Source of the DNA: an uncultured Oscillospiraceae bacterium
GTDB lineage: Bacteria > Bacillota_A > Clostridia > Oscillospirales > Oscillospiraceae
NCBI GenBank assembly: GCA_944387755.1
Contig: CALXGC010000164.1
Location: forward strand, 1 to 12,983
Reading direction: 5' to 3'
DNA length: 12,983 nucleotides
Part shown: positions 5,891 through 12,813 of the stretch, piece by piece
Position numbering within the stretch: the first letter of the stretch is position 1
Layout of the letters: each line of letters opens with the position of its first letter
Program-made: the position numbers and the translations under genes
Notes under the pieces: model-generated
Seen by the model: only the letters and a program-made list of their open reading frames with translations
What the model was told of the DNA's origin: nothing
Database searches by the model: none

Positions 5891-7618
5891 TCAGCCCTTG
5901 AGGGTCTCGGCCCAGGCGGCGTACTTGGCGACCTTTCCGTCGCAGTCCGCCTTGCTGGAGCCGTTGGCCAGGATGTACACCTTCACCTTGGGCTCGGTGC
6001 CGGAGGGCCGGACGATGAGGCTGGTGCCGTCGGCCATCTCATAGCGCAGCACGTTGGAGCCGGTGAGCTCCATGGTCTCTCTGGATCCGTCGGCCACGTT
6101 CACCACGGAGCCGTCCTTATAGTCCTTCTGCTGCTTCACCGCCACCCCGGCGATCTCCGTGGGGGGATTCTCCCGCAGGTTCGCCATCAGGTCGGCCATC
6201 TTCTTCAGGCCGTCCAGGCCGGGCATGACCAGGTTCATGGTCTTCTCGCCGTAGTAGCCGTACTTCTCAAACAGGGCCTGGAGGGCGTCGTACAGCGTCA
6301 TGCCCTGGGAGGCGTACCAGGCGGCCATCTCGCTCAGCTCCACGCTGGCGGACACGGCGTCCTTGTCCCGGACATAGTCGCCCAGCATATAGCCGTAGGA
6401 CTCCTCGTAGGAGAAGATGACCTTCCCCTCTCCGGCTCCCTCCAGCTTGTCCTTCTTCTCGGCCAGGAACTTAAAGCCGGTGAAGGTGTCATAGCACTGC
6501 AGGCCGTTGACCTCGGCCACCTTCCGGGCCATCTCGGTGGTGACGATGGTCTTCAGCACCACGGGCTTTTCGGGCATTTTGCCGGTGCGGCGCTTGGCCC
6601 CGATGAGGTAGTCCAGCAGCAGCACGCCGGTCTGGTTGCCGGAGATGACCACAAAATCGTCGTCCTTGGTGCGGACCATGATGCCCACCCGGTCGGCGTC
6701 CGGGTCGGAGCCCAGGATGAAGTCGGCGTTGTTCTTTTTGGCCAGGTCCACCGCCAGATAGAAGCCTTCAGGGTTCTCCGGGTTGGGGGAGACCACCGTG
6801 GGGAAGTTGCCGTCGATGACCATCTGCTCCGGGACGCAGATAACGTGCTTCATGCCCAGGCGCTTCAGGGCCTCCGGGATCAGCTTGTGGCCGGTGCCGT
6901 GGAAGGGGGTGTACACCATGGTGAAGGTGTCGGCCATCTTTTCCACCACGGCCTTGTCGTTGACCTGCTCCATGACGTTGGCCAGGAACTTCTCGTCGGT
7001 CTCCGCGCCCAGGATGGTGATGAGGCCCTTGGACACCGCCTCGTCATAGTCCATGGTCTTGATGCTCTCGAAGACGTCCAGCTCCTTCATCTTCTTGGCC
7101 ACCTCGTCGGCGTGCTTGGGGGGAAGCTGGGCGCCGTCCTCCCAGTAGACCTTATAGCCGTTGTACTCCTTGGGGTTGTGGCTGGCGGTGACGTTGATGC
7201 CGGCGATGCAGTGGTACTCCCGCACGGCGAAGGACAGCTCCGGGGTGGGGCGCAGGGACTCGAACAGGCGGGCGGGGATGCCGTTGGCGGCCATGACGCA
7301 GGCGGCCTCTCTGGCAAAGGTGTCAGAGTTGTTCCGGCAGTCGAAGCACACGGCCACGCCTCTGGCCACGGCCTCCGGGCCCTCCTCCAGGATCACCTGG
7401 GCAAAGGCCTGGGTGGCGTGGCGGATGACATGGACGTTCATCCGGTACAGGCCCACGCCCATGGTGCCCCGCAGGCCGGCGGTACCGAAGGCAAGCTGAT
7501 CGAAGAAGCGGCTCTCAATCTCCTTTTCGTCGCCCTGGATGGCCTCCAGCTCCGCCTTCTCCTCCTGGGACAGAGCCGGACTGTTCAGCCATTTCTCATA
7601 GTTTTCCCGATAAGACAT
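5891..7618 (-). CDS. pgcA: Phosphoglucomutase/phosphomannomutase (alpha-D-phosphohexomutase family)
   Basis: The protein has 575 residues and is cytoplasmic. It interconverts hexose 1- and 6-phosphates, feeding UDP-glucose, glycolipid and wall sugar synthesis. The four domains are marked by the phosphoserine loop TASHNP (S146), the metal loop DPDADR (D305, D307, D309), the sugar loop EESYGY (405-410) and the phosphate-binding loop RPSGTEP (537-543). Length and the N-terminus (YEKWLNSP...FGTAGLRG) match the long bacterial PgcA/PGM2-like group. The open frame continues 33 codons further upstream, but ATG at 7618 has a clear AGGAGGT eight bases before it and starts the conserved MSYRENYEKWL, so it is chosen. 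Monocistronic, divergent from hemW. Whether glucose or mannose is preferred cannot be told. Confidence 0.93.
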   Translation of the reverse strand: MSYRENYEKWLNSPALSQEEKAELEAIQGDEKEIESRFFDQLAFGTAGLRGTMGVGLYRMNVHVIRHATQAFAQVILEEGPEAVARGVAVCFDCRNNSDTFAREAACVMAANGIPARLFESLRPTPELSFAVREYHCIAGINVTASHNPKEYNGYKVYWEDGAQLPPKHADEVAKKMKELDVFESIKTMDYDEAVSKGLITILGAETDEKFLANVMEQVNDKAVVEKMADTFTMVYTPFHGTGHKLIPEALKRLGMKHVICVPEQMVIDGNFPTVVSPNPENPEGFYLAVDLAKKNNADFILGSDPDADRVGIMVRTKDDDFVVISGNQTGVLLLDYLIGAKRRTGKMPEKPVVLKTIVTTEMARKVAEVNGLQCYDTFTGFKFLAEKKDKLEGAGEGKVIFSYEESYGYMLGDYVRDKDAVSASVELSEMAAWYASQGMTLYDALQALFEKYGYYGEKTMNLVMPGLDGLKKMADLMANLRENPPTEIAGVAVKQQKDYKDGSVVNVADGSRETMELTGSNVLRYEMADGTSLIVRPSGTEPKVKVYILANGSSKADCDGKVAKYAAWAETLKG

Positions 7619-7673
7619 AACAAACAACCTCCTGTGTATCTGACAGATTGGCTTGAATCCCGCCATTGGGGTA

Positions 7674-7702
7674 AGTGTACCACAACCGGCCGGAAATTTC
7701 CA
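7674..7702 (-). promoter_or_regulatory. Probable promoter of the phosphohexomutase gene
   Basis: On the minus strand TGGAAA (7697-7702), a 17-bp spacer and TACACT (7674-7679) preceded by TG one base upstream (extended -10). The -10 lies 55 bp before the chosen ATG. Confidence 0.45.
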
Positions 7703-7801
7703 GCGATTTTCCGTCAAATTTACAGAAAAAACAAAATGCGCCCTCAGAGAGGCGCCGGGCGAAGCGAGGCGGAAGAGGCCAAACCAACAAACGTATCCGT
7801 G

Positions 7802-7825
7802 GGGCGCGACAACCCCGACGCGCCC
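7802..7825. other. GC-rich inverted repeat between divergent promoters
   Basis: GGGCGCG (7802-7808) and CGCGCCC (7819-7825) pair around a 10-base loop. It lies 17 bp upstream of the hemW -35 and about 100 bp upstream of the mutase promoter, so neither known transcript should contain it. Its role is unknown; an operator, or part of a small unannotated transcript, is possible. Confidence 0.4.
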
Positions 7826-7842
7826 GCCAAAGCCTTCCCCGC

Positions 7843-7871
7843 TTGCGGTTTTCAGGGAGATCGGATATAAT
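7843..7871 (+). promoter_or_regulatory. Promoter of hemW
   Basis: TTGCGG (7843-7848), a 17-bp spacer and a perfect TATAAT (7866-7871), 34 bp before the hemW ATG. Confidence 0.65.
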
Positions 7872-7905
7872 AAAATTGAAGATTTATGGTTTTGAGGTGG
7901 CTTTT

Positions 7906-9090
7906 ATGACGGATAAGCTGGGTATCTATATTCACATTCCCTTCTGCCGCAGTAAATGCGACTACTGCGCCTTCTACTCTCTGGCGGGCCGGGACGCCCT
8001 GATGGACCAGTACCAGAAGGCGCTGCTGGCCCATATGCGGGAGACCGCCCCGCTGGCCCAGGGCATTCCGGTGGACAGCGTCTTTTTCGGCGGCGGCACG
8101 CCCAGCTATTTCGGCGCCAAGCGGCTGAAGGAGCTGCTGGCCGCTGTGCACAAGCTCTTTCAGGTCGAGAAGGACGCGGAGATCACGGTGGAGTGCAATC
8201 CGGACAGCACTGATTACAAGCTGCTGCACACCCTGCGGAAGGCGGGGGTCAACCGCCTCTCTCTGGGAATGCAGTCCGCCCACGGCGCGGAGCTGGCCCG
8301 CGTCCACCGCATTCACACCCCTCAGCAGACAGACCAGGCGGTGGAGGCGGCCCGGAAGGCAAAGTTCCACAACCTGTCTCTGGACCTGATTTACGGCCTG
8401 ACCGGCCAGACCTTTGAGAGCTGGAAATCCACCGTGGAGCACGCCCTGTCCCTCATCCCCCAGCACCTGTCCTGCTACGGCCTGACGGTGGAGGAGCGCA
8501 CGCCCCTGGCCCGCCGGGTGGAGTCGGGGGAGGCGCTGCCCGACGACGACCAGCAGGCCGACTGGTACCTGTGGACGGTGGGCCGCCTGGAGCGGGCCGG
8601 CCTGCCCCAGTATGAGATCTCCAACTTCGCCAAGCCGGGGTACGAGTCCCGGCACAACCTGCGCTACTGGCTCACCCGGCCCTACATCGGCTTCGGCCCC
8701 GGCGCGCACTCCGACTTCGGCGGGCGGCGCTACTCCTTCGTCCGGGACCTGGAGGCCTATATCCGCGGCGTTCTGGAGGGCGGCCCCCTCATTGACAGCT
8801 CCGAGCTCATCCCCCAGCGGGAGCGCTGCGGCGAATATCTGATGCTCCGCCTGCGCACCGTCCAGGGCGTGGACGGCCAGGAGTACCGCCGCAGCTATTT
8901 TATGGATTTTGACCCCCTGGAGGCCCGCTTCCGGGAGTTCGCCGCCCAGGGCTGGGCGGAGCAGACCGGCGGCCGCTGGCATTTTACCCCAAAAGGCTTT
9001 TTAATCTCCAACCAGCTCATCGGCGACCTGCTGGACCGGCAGGAGCAGGCCAGCTATGAGAAGCTGCTCCCCAAAAGGCCGGGCCAGTGA
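7906..9090 (+). CDS. hemW: HemW, radical SAM heme chaperone (HemN-like)
   Basis: The protein has 394 residues. The N-terminus IYIHIPFCRSKCDYCAFYS carries the radical SAM cluster cysteines C14, C18 and C21, followed by GGGTPS (62-67), and later the motif HNLRYW...GFGPGAHS typical of the family. HemW lacks the ~50-residue N-terminal extension of true coproporphyrinogen III dehydrogenase HemN, and this protein begins directly at the cluster, so heme-chaperone HemW is favoured over HemN. The open frame extends far upstream, but ATG at 7906 follows GAGGTGG and gives the family's usual start. In many Firmicutes hemW lies beside lepA and hrcA-grpE-dnaK; here it stands alone between the mutase and murA. 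No convincing terminator follows it. Confidence 0.9.
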   Translation: MTDKLGIYIHIPFCRSKCDYCAFYSLAGRDALMDQYQKALLAHMRETAPLAQGIPVDSVFFGGGTPSYFGAKRLKELLAAVHKLFQVEKDAEITVECNPDSTDYKLLHTLRKAGVNRLSLGMQSAHGAELARVHRIHTPQQTDQAVEAARKAKFHNLSLDLIYGLTGQTFESWKSTVEHALSLIPQHLSCYGLTVEERTPLARRVESGEALPDDDQQADWYLWTVGRLERAGLPQYEISNFAKPGYESRHNLRYWLTRPYIGFGPGAHSDFGGRRYSFVRDLEAYIRGVLEGGPLIDSSELIPQRERCGEYLMLRLRTVQGVDGQEYRRSYFMDFDPLEARFREFAAQGWAEQTGGRWHFTPKGFLISNQLIGDLLDRQEQASYEKLLPKRPGQ

Positions 9091-9197
9091 CCGGCGGCGG
9101 AGCTGGAAAAATCTCTCTCAAATTTGCATAAGCACCCTGGAAATTTTTCATGTGTTCTCGCTTTTTTCACAATTTCGTGACCGGTTTGTAAAATTCG

Positions 9198-9226
9198 TTG
9201 CCTTTTGGACATACTGATGGTATAAT
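9198..9226 (+). promoter_or_regulatory. Promoter of murA
   Basis: TTGCCT (9198-9203), a 17-bp spacer and a perfect TATAAT (9221-9226). Transcription would start near 9233, giving murA an untranslated leader of about 115 bases, longer than most others here. Confidence 0.7.
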
Positions 9227-9348
9227 AGATGCGCTTCCATGCAGGAGAACCTCTCTCCATGGACAAAAGCTGCTGTTTTTATGGCTGTACGCCGTATGTT
9301 TTCATATAAACCCCAATCTATACAACACAGATCGAGAGGGTGCCAGAT

Positions 9349-10641
9349 TTGACCAAATATCACATTCAGGGCGGCAGGCCGCTCTATGGGACCATCACCA
9401 TCAGCGGCGCGAAAAACGCCGCTGTCGCTATCATTCCCGCCGCCCTTCTGGTGGACGGCGTGTGCCGGATTGAAAATATTCCCCAAATCAGCGATGTGAC
9501 TTTAATCCTCCAGATTCTTCAGGAGCTGGGGGCGGATGTACGCACCGTCAACCGCACCACCGTGGACATCGACTGCTCCCACATCCGCAACCGTCAGGTC
9601 CCCTATGACCTGGCCCGGAAGATCCGCGCCAGCTACTACCTGGTGGGGGCGCTGCTGGGCCGCTTCGGCTGGGCGGAGGTCCCCCTGCCCGGCGGCTGCG
9701 ACCTGGGCGGCCGGCCCATCGACCAGCACATCAAGGGCTTCGTCTCCATGGGCGCAGAGGTGGACGTGCGCAGCGGCCTCATCTGTGCCCGCGTGCCCAA
9801 CGGCCGCCTGGCCGGCGGTCAGGTGTATCTGGACATGGTCTCTGTGGGGGCCACCATGAACATCATGCTGGCCGGCGCCCTGGCCGACGGCATGACCGTC
9901 ATCGAAAACGCCGCCAAGGAGCCCCATATTGTGGACCTGGCCAACTTCCTCAACTCCATGGGGGCCAACATCATGGGGGCGGGCACCGACGTCATCAAAA
10001 TCCGGGGCGTCAAACAGCTCCGGGGCGGGACCTACTCCATCATCCCCGACCAGATTGAGGCGGGCACCTATATGGCCGCCGTGGCCGCCGCGGGGGGCGA
10101 CGTGCTCATTCAGAACGTCATCCCCAAGCACCTGGACTGCATCACCGCCAAGCTGGTGGAGATGGGGGTGGACGTGGAGGAGCTGGACGACGCCGTCCGG
10201 GTCCGCCGCAGCGGCCCCATCAGCCGCACCAATGTGAAAACCATGCCCTATCCGGGCTTCCCCACCGATATGCAGCCCCAGATCGCCGCCGTGCTGTGCC
10301 TGGCCAACGGCACCAGCGTCCTCACCGAGGGGGTGTGGGACAGCCGCTACCGCTATGTGGACGAATTCCGCCGCATGGGGGCCCACATCCAGGTGGACGG
10401 AAAGGTTGCCGTCATCGAGGGCGTTCCCGCGCTGACAGGCGCGCCCGTCCACGCCTGCGACCTGCGGGCGGGAGCCGCCATGGTCATCGCCGGTCTGGCC
10501 GCCCAGGGCGTCACCGAGGTGGACGGCATCTACCACATCGAGCGGGGCTATGAGGACCTGGTGGGCAAGCTGGCCGGCGTGGGCGCCGACATCCGTACCG
10601 TCACCGTCCCCGATGAGGACGCCAAAACCCAGGTGGGATAA
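9349..10641 (+). CDS. murA: UDP-N-acetylglucosamine 1-carboxyvinyltransferase
   Basis: The protein has 430 residues and carries out the first committed step of peptidoglycan synthesis: transfer of enolpyruvate from PEP to UDP-GlcNAc in the cytoplasm. It shows K22-N23 (GAKNAA), the active-site loop PLPGGCDLGGRPID with C117 (equivalent to E. coli Cys115, the fosfomycin target), and D307 in GFPTDMQPQ (equivalent to Asp305). With Cys rather than Asp at this position the enzyme should be fosfomycin-sensitive. A GTG at 9340 is in frame, but it touches the only ribosome site (GAGAGGG, 9334-9340). TTG at 9349 lies eight bases after that site and gives the family start MTKYHIQGG, so TTG is preferred. 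Gram-positives often have two MurA copies; only one is seen here. Confidence 0.93.
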   Translation: MTKYHIQGGRPLYGTITISGAKNAAVAIIPAALLVDGVCRIENIPQISDVTLILQILQELGADVRTVNRTTVDIDCSHIRNRQVPYDLARKIRASYYLVGALLGRFGWAEVPLPGGCDLGGRPIDQHIKGFVSMGAEVDVRSGLICARVPNGRLAGGQVYLDMVSVGATMNIMLAGALADGMTVIENAAKEPHIVDLANFLNSMGANIMGAGTDVIKIRGVKQLRGGTYSIIPDQIEAGTYMAAVAAAGGDVLIQNVIPKHLDCITAKLVEMGVDVEELDDAVRVRRSGPISRTNVKTMPYPGFPTDMQPQIAAVLCLANGTSVLTEGVWDSRYRYVDEFRRMGAHIQVDGKVAVIEGVPALTGAPVHACDLRAGAAMVIAGLAAQGVTEVDGIYHIERGYEDLVGKLAGVGADIRTVTVPDEDAKTQVG

Positions 10642-10644
10642 CGC

Positions 10645-10687
10645 GCCCTGCCGGGCGGCCCTCAGGCCGCATATCGCAGGGCTTTTT
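10645..10687 (+). terminator. Two-tier hairpin terminator after murA
   Basis: An outer stem GCCCTGC / GCAGGGC (10645-10651 and 10676-10682) encloses an inner stem GCGGCC / GGCCGC (10655-10660 and 10665-10670) and is followed by TTTTT (10683-10687). It lies directly behind the murA stop codon. Confidence 0.75.
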
Positions 10688-10693
10688 ACCGGC

Positions 10694-10714
10694 GGGCGGC
10701 CCCTGGGGCCGCCC
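10694..10714. repeat. GC-rich inverted repeat, possible dispersed intergenic element
   Basis: GGGCGGCCC (10694-10702) and GGGCCGCCC (10706-10714) form a 9-bp perfect stem with a 3-base loop, 7 bp after the murA terminator's T run. A related sequence lies after rlmH (12103-12121). Only TACTTTT follows, so as a terminator it would be weak. Confidence 0.5.
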
Positions 10715-10740
10715 CTACTTTTGGGGAGGGGGAACTTCTC

Positions 10741-11583
10741 TTGTTGACATATGCCACCCTGGCCAGCGGCTCCAGCGGGAACTGCGCTGTGGCGTGCTGC
10801 GGCTCCACCCGTCTGCTAGTGGACGCCGGAATTTCAGCCCGCCGGATTACCGCCGCGCTGAAGGCGCTGGAGGTCCATCCGGCCGCGCTGAGCGGAATTT
10901 TAATCACCCACGAGCACAGCGACCATATCTCCGGCCTGGCCACCCTCACCAAACAGCTCAGGCTCCCCGTCTATGCCACCGCCCCCACCCTGCTCCGGAT
11001 GGCCCAGAAGGTCCCCGGACTGGAGGCCGTCTCCCACCCCTTTGCGCCTGGAGAGGGCTTTTTTATTGGGGACTTCTGGGTCCGCTCCTTCCCCACCTCC
11101 CACGATGCGGCGTGCAGCGTGGGCTACACCCTCACCGGCGGCGGATTTACCGCAGCCACTGCCACCGACCTGGGCCGCGTCACGCCGGAGGTGCGCCAGG
11201 CGGTCCGGGGCTGTGACCTGCTGGTGTGCGAGACCAACTACGAGCCGGACTGGCTGCGCTCCGGCCCCTACCCCTACTACTTACAGGAGCGCATCCGCGG
11301 AACCCGCGGACACCTCTCCAACGAGGCGGGCGCCGGGCTGGCAGCCTTCGCCGCGGAGTCCGGAACCCGCACGGTGATTTTAGGCCATCTCTCCGCAGAG
11401 AACAACACCCCCGCCCGCGCCTATGAGACGGCCTGCGCCCGCCTGCGCCAGGGCGGCGTTGACCCGGAGCGGGACCTCTCCCTCACCGTGGCCCCCCGGC
11501 AGGAGCGCGGCCCTGTGTTCCGCCTGGAGCGGGGCCGGGACGCAAAGGTCTTTCCCCTGCGGGAGGAGGCCGCCCTGTGCTGA
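10741..11583 (+). CDS. walJ: WalJ/YycJ-family metallo-beta-lactamase-fold hydrolase
   Basis: The protein has 280 residues. The metal site is intact: H57, H59, D61 and H62 in THEHSDH, H121 in FPTSHDA, D143 in ATDLG and H191 in GHLSN, with H216 in ILGHLS. The start LTYATLASGSSGNC and the CETNYEPD stretch are typical of WalJ (YycJ/VicX), a putative nuclease or exonuclease linked to cell-division coordination in relatives. The start is TTG (10741, or the next codon 10744) after GGGAGGGGG; no ATG is available near it. It is followed by rlmH with a 7-base overlap, a pairing common in Firmicutes, but the usual walRKHI genes are absent upstream and murA takes their place. The ~15-residue tail beyond the fold is not assigned. 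Confidence 0.88.
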   Translation: MLTYATLASGSSGNCAVACCGSTRLLVDAGISARRITAALKALEVHPAALSGILITHEHSDHISGLATLTKQLRLPVYATAPTLLRMAQKVPGLEAVSHPFAPGEGFFIGDFWVRSFPTSHDAACSVGYTLTGGGFTAATATDLGRVTPEVRQAVRGCDLLVCETNYEPDWLRSGPYPYYLQERIRGTRGHLSNEAGAGLAAFAAESGTRTVILGHLSAENNTPARAYETACARLRQGGVDPERDLSLTVAPRQERGPVFRLERGRDAKVFPLREEAALC

Positions 11584-12059
11584 GCGTCTATCTCATCTGC
11601 GTGGGCAAGCTGAAGGAGCGCTTCTATCTGGACGCCTGCGCCGAGTATCAGAAGCGGCTGTCCGCCCTGTGTAAGCTGACGCTTGTGGAGCTTCCGGAGG
11701 AAAAGCTGCCTCAGAACCCCACCCAGGGGCAGATTCAACAGGCGCTGGCCAAAGAGGCCCAGGCCATCCGGGCCAAGCTGCCCCAGAGCTCCGACCTCGT
11801 CGCTCTGTGCGTGGAGGGAAAGGAGCGCTCCAGCGAGGACCTCGCCCGGCTTGTGCAGGATTGGGAGCAGTCCGCCGCCCGGCACCTGGTCTTTCTCATC
11901 GGCGGCTCCTATGGCCTGCACCCCTCCATCAAACAGGAGGCCCGGCTGAAGCTGTCCATGTCCCCCATGACCTTTCCCCACCACCTGGCGCGGGTTATGC
12001 TCCTGGAGCAGATCTACCGGGCGTTTAAAATCAACGAGGGATCCAGCTATCATAAATAA
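11577..12059 (+). CDS. rlmH: 23S rRNA (pseudouridine1915-N3)-methyltransferase RlmH
   Basis: The protein has 160 residues, the full family length. It is a SPOUT methyltransferase that methylates pseudouridine 1915 of 23S rRNA in the 70S ribosome. Visible are the N-terminal ICVGKLKERFYLDACAEYQK, the SAM-binding knot segments VEGKERSS (79-86) and FLIGGSYGL (106-114), the MTFPHHLARVMLLEQIYRA stretch (131-149), and the invariant C-terminal YHK. The start is GTG, seven bases inside the end of walJ, with GGAGGAGG seven bases upstream. Its 3' end encodes SSYHK, the segment that in staphylococci serves as the SCC element attachment site; no integration is evident here. Confidence 0.94.
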   Translation: MLSVYLICVGKLKERFYLDACAEYQKRLSALCKLTLVELPEEKLPQNPTQGQIQQALAKEAQAIRAKLPQSSDLVALCVEGKERSSEDLARLVQDWEQSAARHLVFLIGGSYGLHPSIKQEARLKLSMSPMTFPHHLARVMLLEQIYRAFKINEGSSYHK

Positions 12060-12074
12060 TTCGAATAATTTGCG

Positions 12075-12099
12075 GACCGGCCGTGCGCCGGTCTTTTTT
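12075..12099 (+). terminator. Rho-independent terminator after rlmH
   Basis: GACCGGC (12075-12081) and GCCGGTC (12087-12093), a 5-base loop and a run of six T, 15 bp after the rlmH stop. It ends the walJ-rlmH transcript. Confidence 0.92.
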
Positions 12100-12152
12100 G
12101 TTGGGGCGGCGCCGGGGCCGCTGCACCCCGCCCCGCTGCGCATTTCCCAACA
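12099..12152. repeat. Compound inverted repeat downstream of rlmH
   Basis: An outer pair TGTTGGG / CCCAACA (12099-12105 and 12146-12152) encloses GC-rich inner pairs: GCGGC / GCCGC (12106-12110 and 12117-12121) and, as an alternative, GGGGCGG / CCGCCCC (12103-12109 and 12128-12134). The core GGGCGGC...GGGGCCGC also occurs after murA (10694-10712). No gene is seen between 12060 and 12233 otherwise. Confidence 0.45.
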
Positions 12153-12233
12153 TCCCTTTTTAGACAGCCGTTCTTTGCAATTCAATGGGTGGGGCTGGCG
12201 GCTCTTCCAAAACAGCCGCAGCCTCCCCTGAAT

Positions 12234-12629
12234 TCAGCATGAATTCAACAGTTCGTTGGCATAACTGTTCAGCGCCTCACAAGGAGCATATTCTGTCCGG
12301 TAGCCTATCCCGTCGATGATCAAAAAAGGGTTGTATGCCGTAATATCTGTCCGTGTCCCATCGGACATGGTCAATTGAATGGTGACGGCCTGCCCCGCAT
12401 ACTCTGTATACGAGTTATCTTCCTCATAAATGACCACATCCTGCAAAAGCGCAATGAGCCGGTCAGTCTCTTCCACTTGGAGCGTCTTATCCGGCGGTTG
12501 TAAAAGCACTGCTGCGGATAAAATATCTGCCGCCGTCAAATCCTCATATGGTTTCGCGCCTGCACCGGAGCAGCCAACCAGTCCCAGGAGGCATGCCAGA
12601 GCAAACGCCCATGCTGTCATTTTTTTCAT
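12234..12629 (-). CDS. Small lipoprotein of unknown function
   Basis: The protein has 131 residues. A short signal peptide (MKKMTAWAFALACLLGLVGC) ends in the lipobox LVGC, so C20 should be lipidated and the mature protein anchored outside the membrane. The mature part is acidic and seems to be a single small domain (residues about 27-131) with stretches such as LTAADILSA, EETDRLIALLQDVVIYEEDN and YNPFLIIDGIGYRTEY. I recall similar proteins as unnamed hypotheticals in gut Clostridia but cannot assign a function. ATG at 12629 is preferred over an upstream ATG (12674) because GGGAGGAG precedes it and the signal peptide begins there. Its GC content is visibly lower than that of the neighbouring core genes. 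Divergent from the sulfhydrylase gene. No clear terminator. Confidence 0.8.
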   Translation of the reverse strand: MKKMTAWAFALACLLGLVGCSGAGAKPYEDLTAADILSAAVLLQPPDKTLQVEETDRLIALLQDVVIYEEDNSYTEYAGQAVTIQLTMSDGTRTDITAYNPFLIIDGIGYRTEYAPCEALNSYANELLNSC

Positions 12630-12695
12630 ACCGCTCCTCCCTTTCTTAATGTATTCCTGCTGGTATAGACGCAAAAGCTTTTCTTACGTTTCATG

Positions 12696-12710
12696 GTCCC
12701 GAAAAGGGAC
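12696..12710. promoter_or_regulatory. Inverted repeat between the lipoprotein and sulfhydrylase genes
   Basis: GTCCC-GAAAA-GGGAC is a perfect 5-bp inverted repeat, 12 bp upstream of the sulfhydrylase -35. It is a candidate operator for either divergent gene; short enough to be chance. Confidence 0.3.
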
Positions 12711-12722
12711 GCAACCTTTCTC

Positions 12723-12751
12723 TTGACAAACGTCCCAAATCCCTGTACCAT
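12723..12751 (+). promoter_or_regulatory. Promoter of the sulfhydrylase gene
   Basis: A perfect TTGACA (12723-12728), a 17-bp spacer and TACCAT (12746-12751). Transcription would start near 12758, giving a leader of about 55 bases that contains only a small GCGGG / CCCGC hairpin (12774-12787). That is too short for a SAM riboswitch or T-box. Confidence 0.78.
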
Positions 12752-12813
12752 TTTTCGTAAGTGCATTTGTCCCGCGGGTCCTCCCGCCCAGTTTTCAGAA
12801 AGAAGGAATCCTC

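Noticed and set aside
6845..7870. A 341-codon open frame on the plus strand opposite the phosphohexomutase.
   Set aside because: It is antisense to a gene with all catalytic motifs intact, has shadow-type composition, and runs through the mutase promoter.
7852..8982. A 376-codon open frame on the minus strand opposite hemW.
   Set aside because: Shadow of hemW; the composition (LQ/VG/AL-rich) and the lack of a ribosome site argue against it.
5710..9109. An 11-bp match (GGAGCTGGAAA) between the tRNA-Thr 3' end and the spacer after hemW (9099-9109), considered as attachment-site remnants.
   Set aside because: It is too short, and a 10-bp match also occurs inside hemW near 8418. The interval holds only core genes and no integrase, so chance is the better explanation.
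9502..10536. A 344-codon open frame on the minus strand opposite murA.
   Set aside because: Shadow of murA with His/Gly/Val-rich filler and no recognisable motif.
12040..12432. Resemblance of the rlmH 3' end (AGCTATCATAAATAA) to staphylococcal SCC attachment sites, with a TCATAAATGA inside the lipoprotein gene.
   Set aside because: The similarity follows from the conserved C-terminal SSYHK codons. The second copy is short and inside a coding gene, and no recombinase is seen.
12752..12813. A SAM riboswitch or T-box before the sulfhydrylase gene.
   Set aside because: The leader is only about 55 bases and holds one small hairpin, too short for either element.
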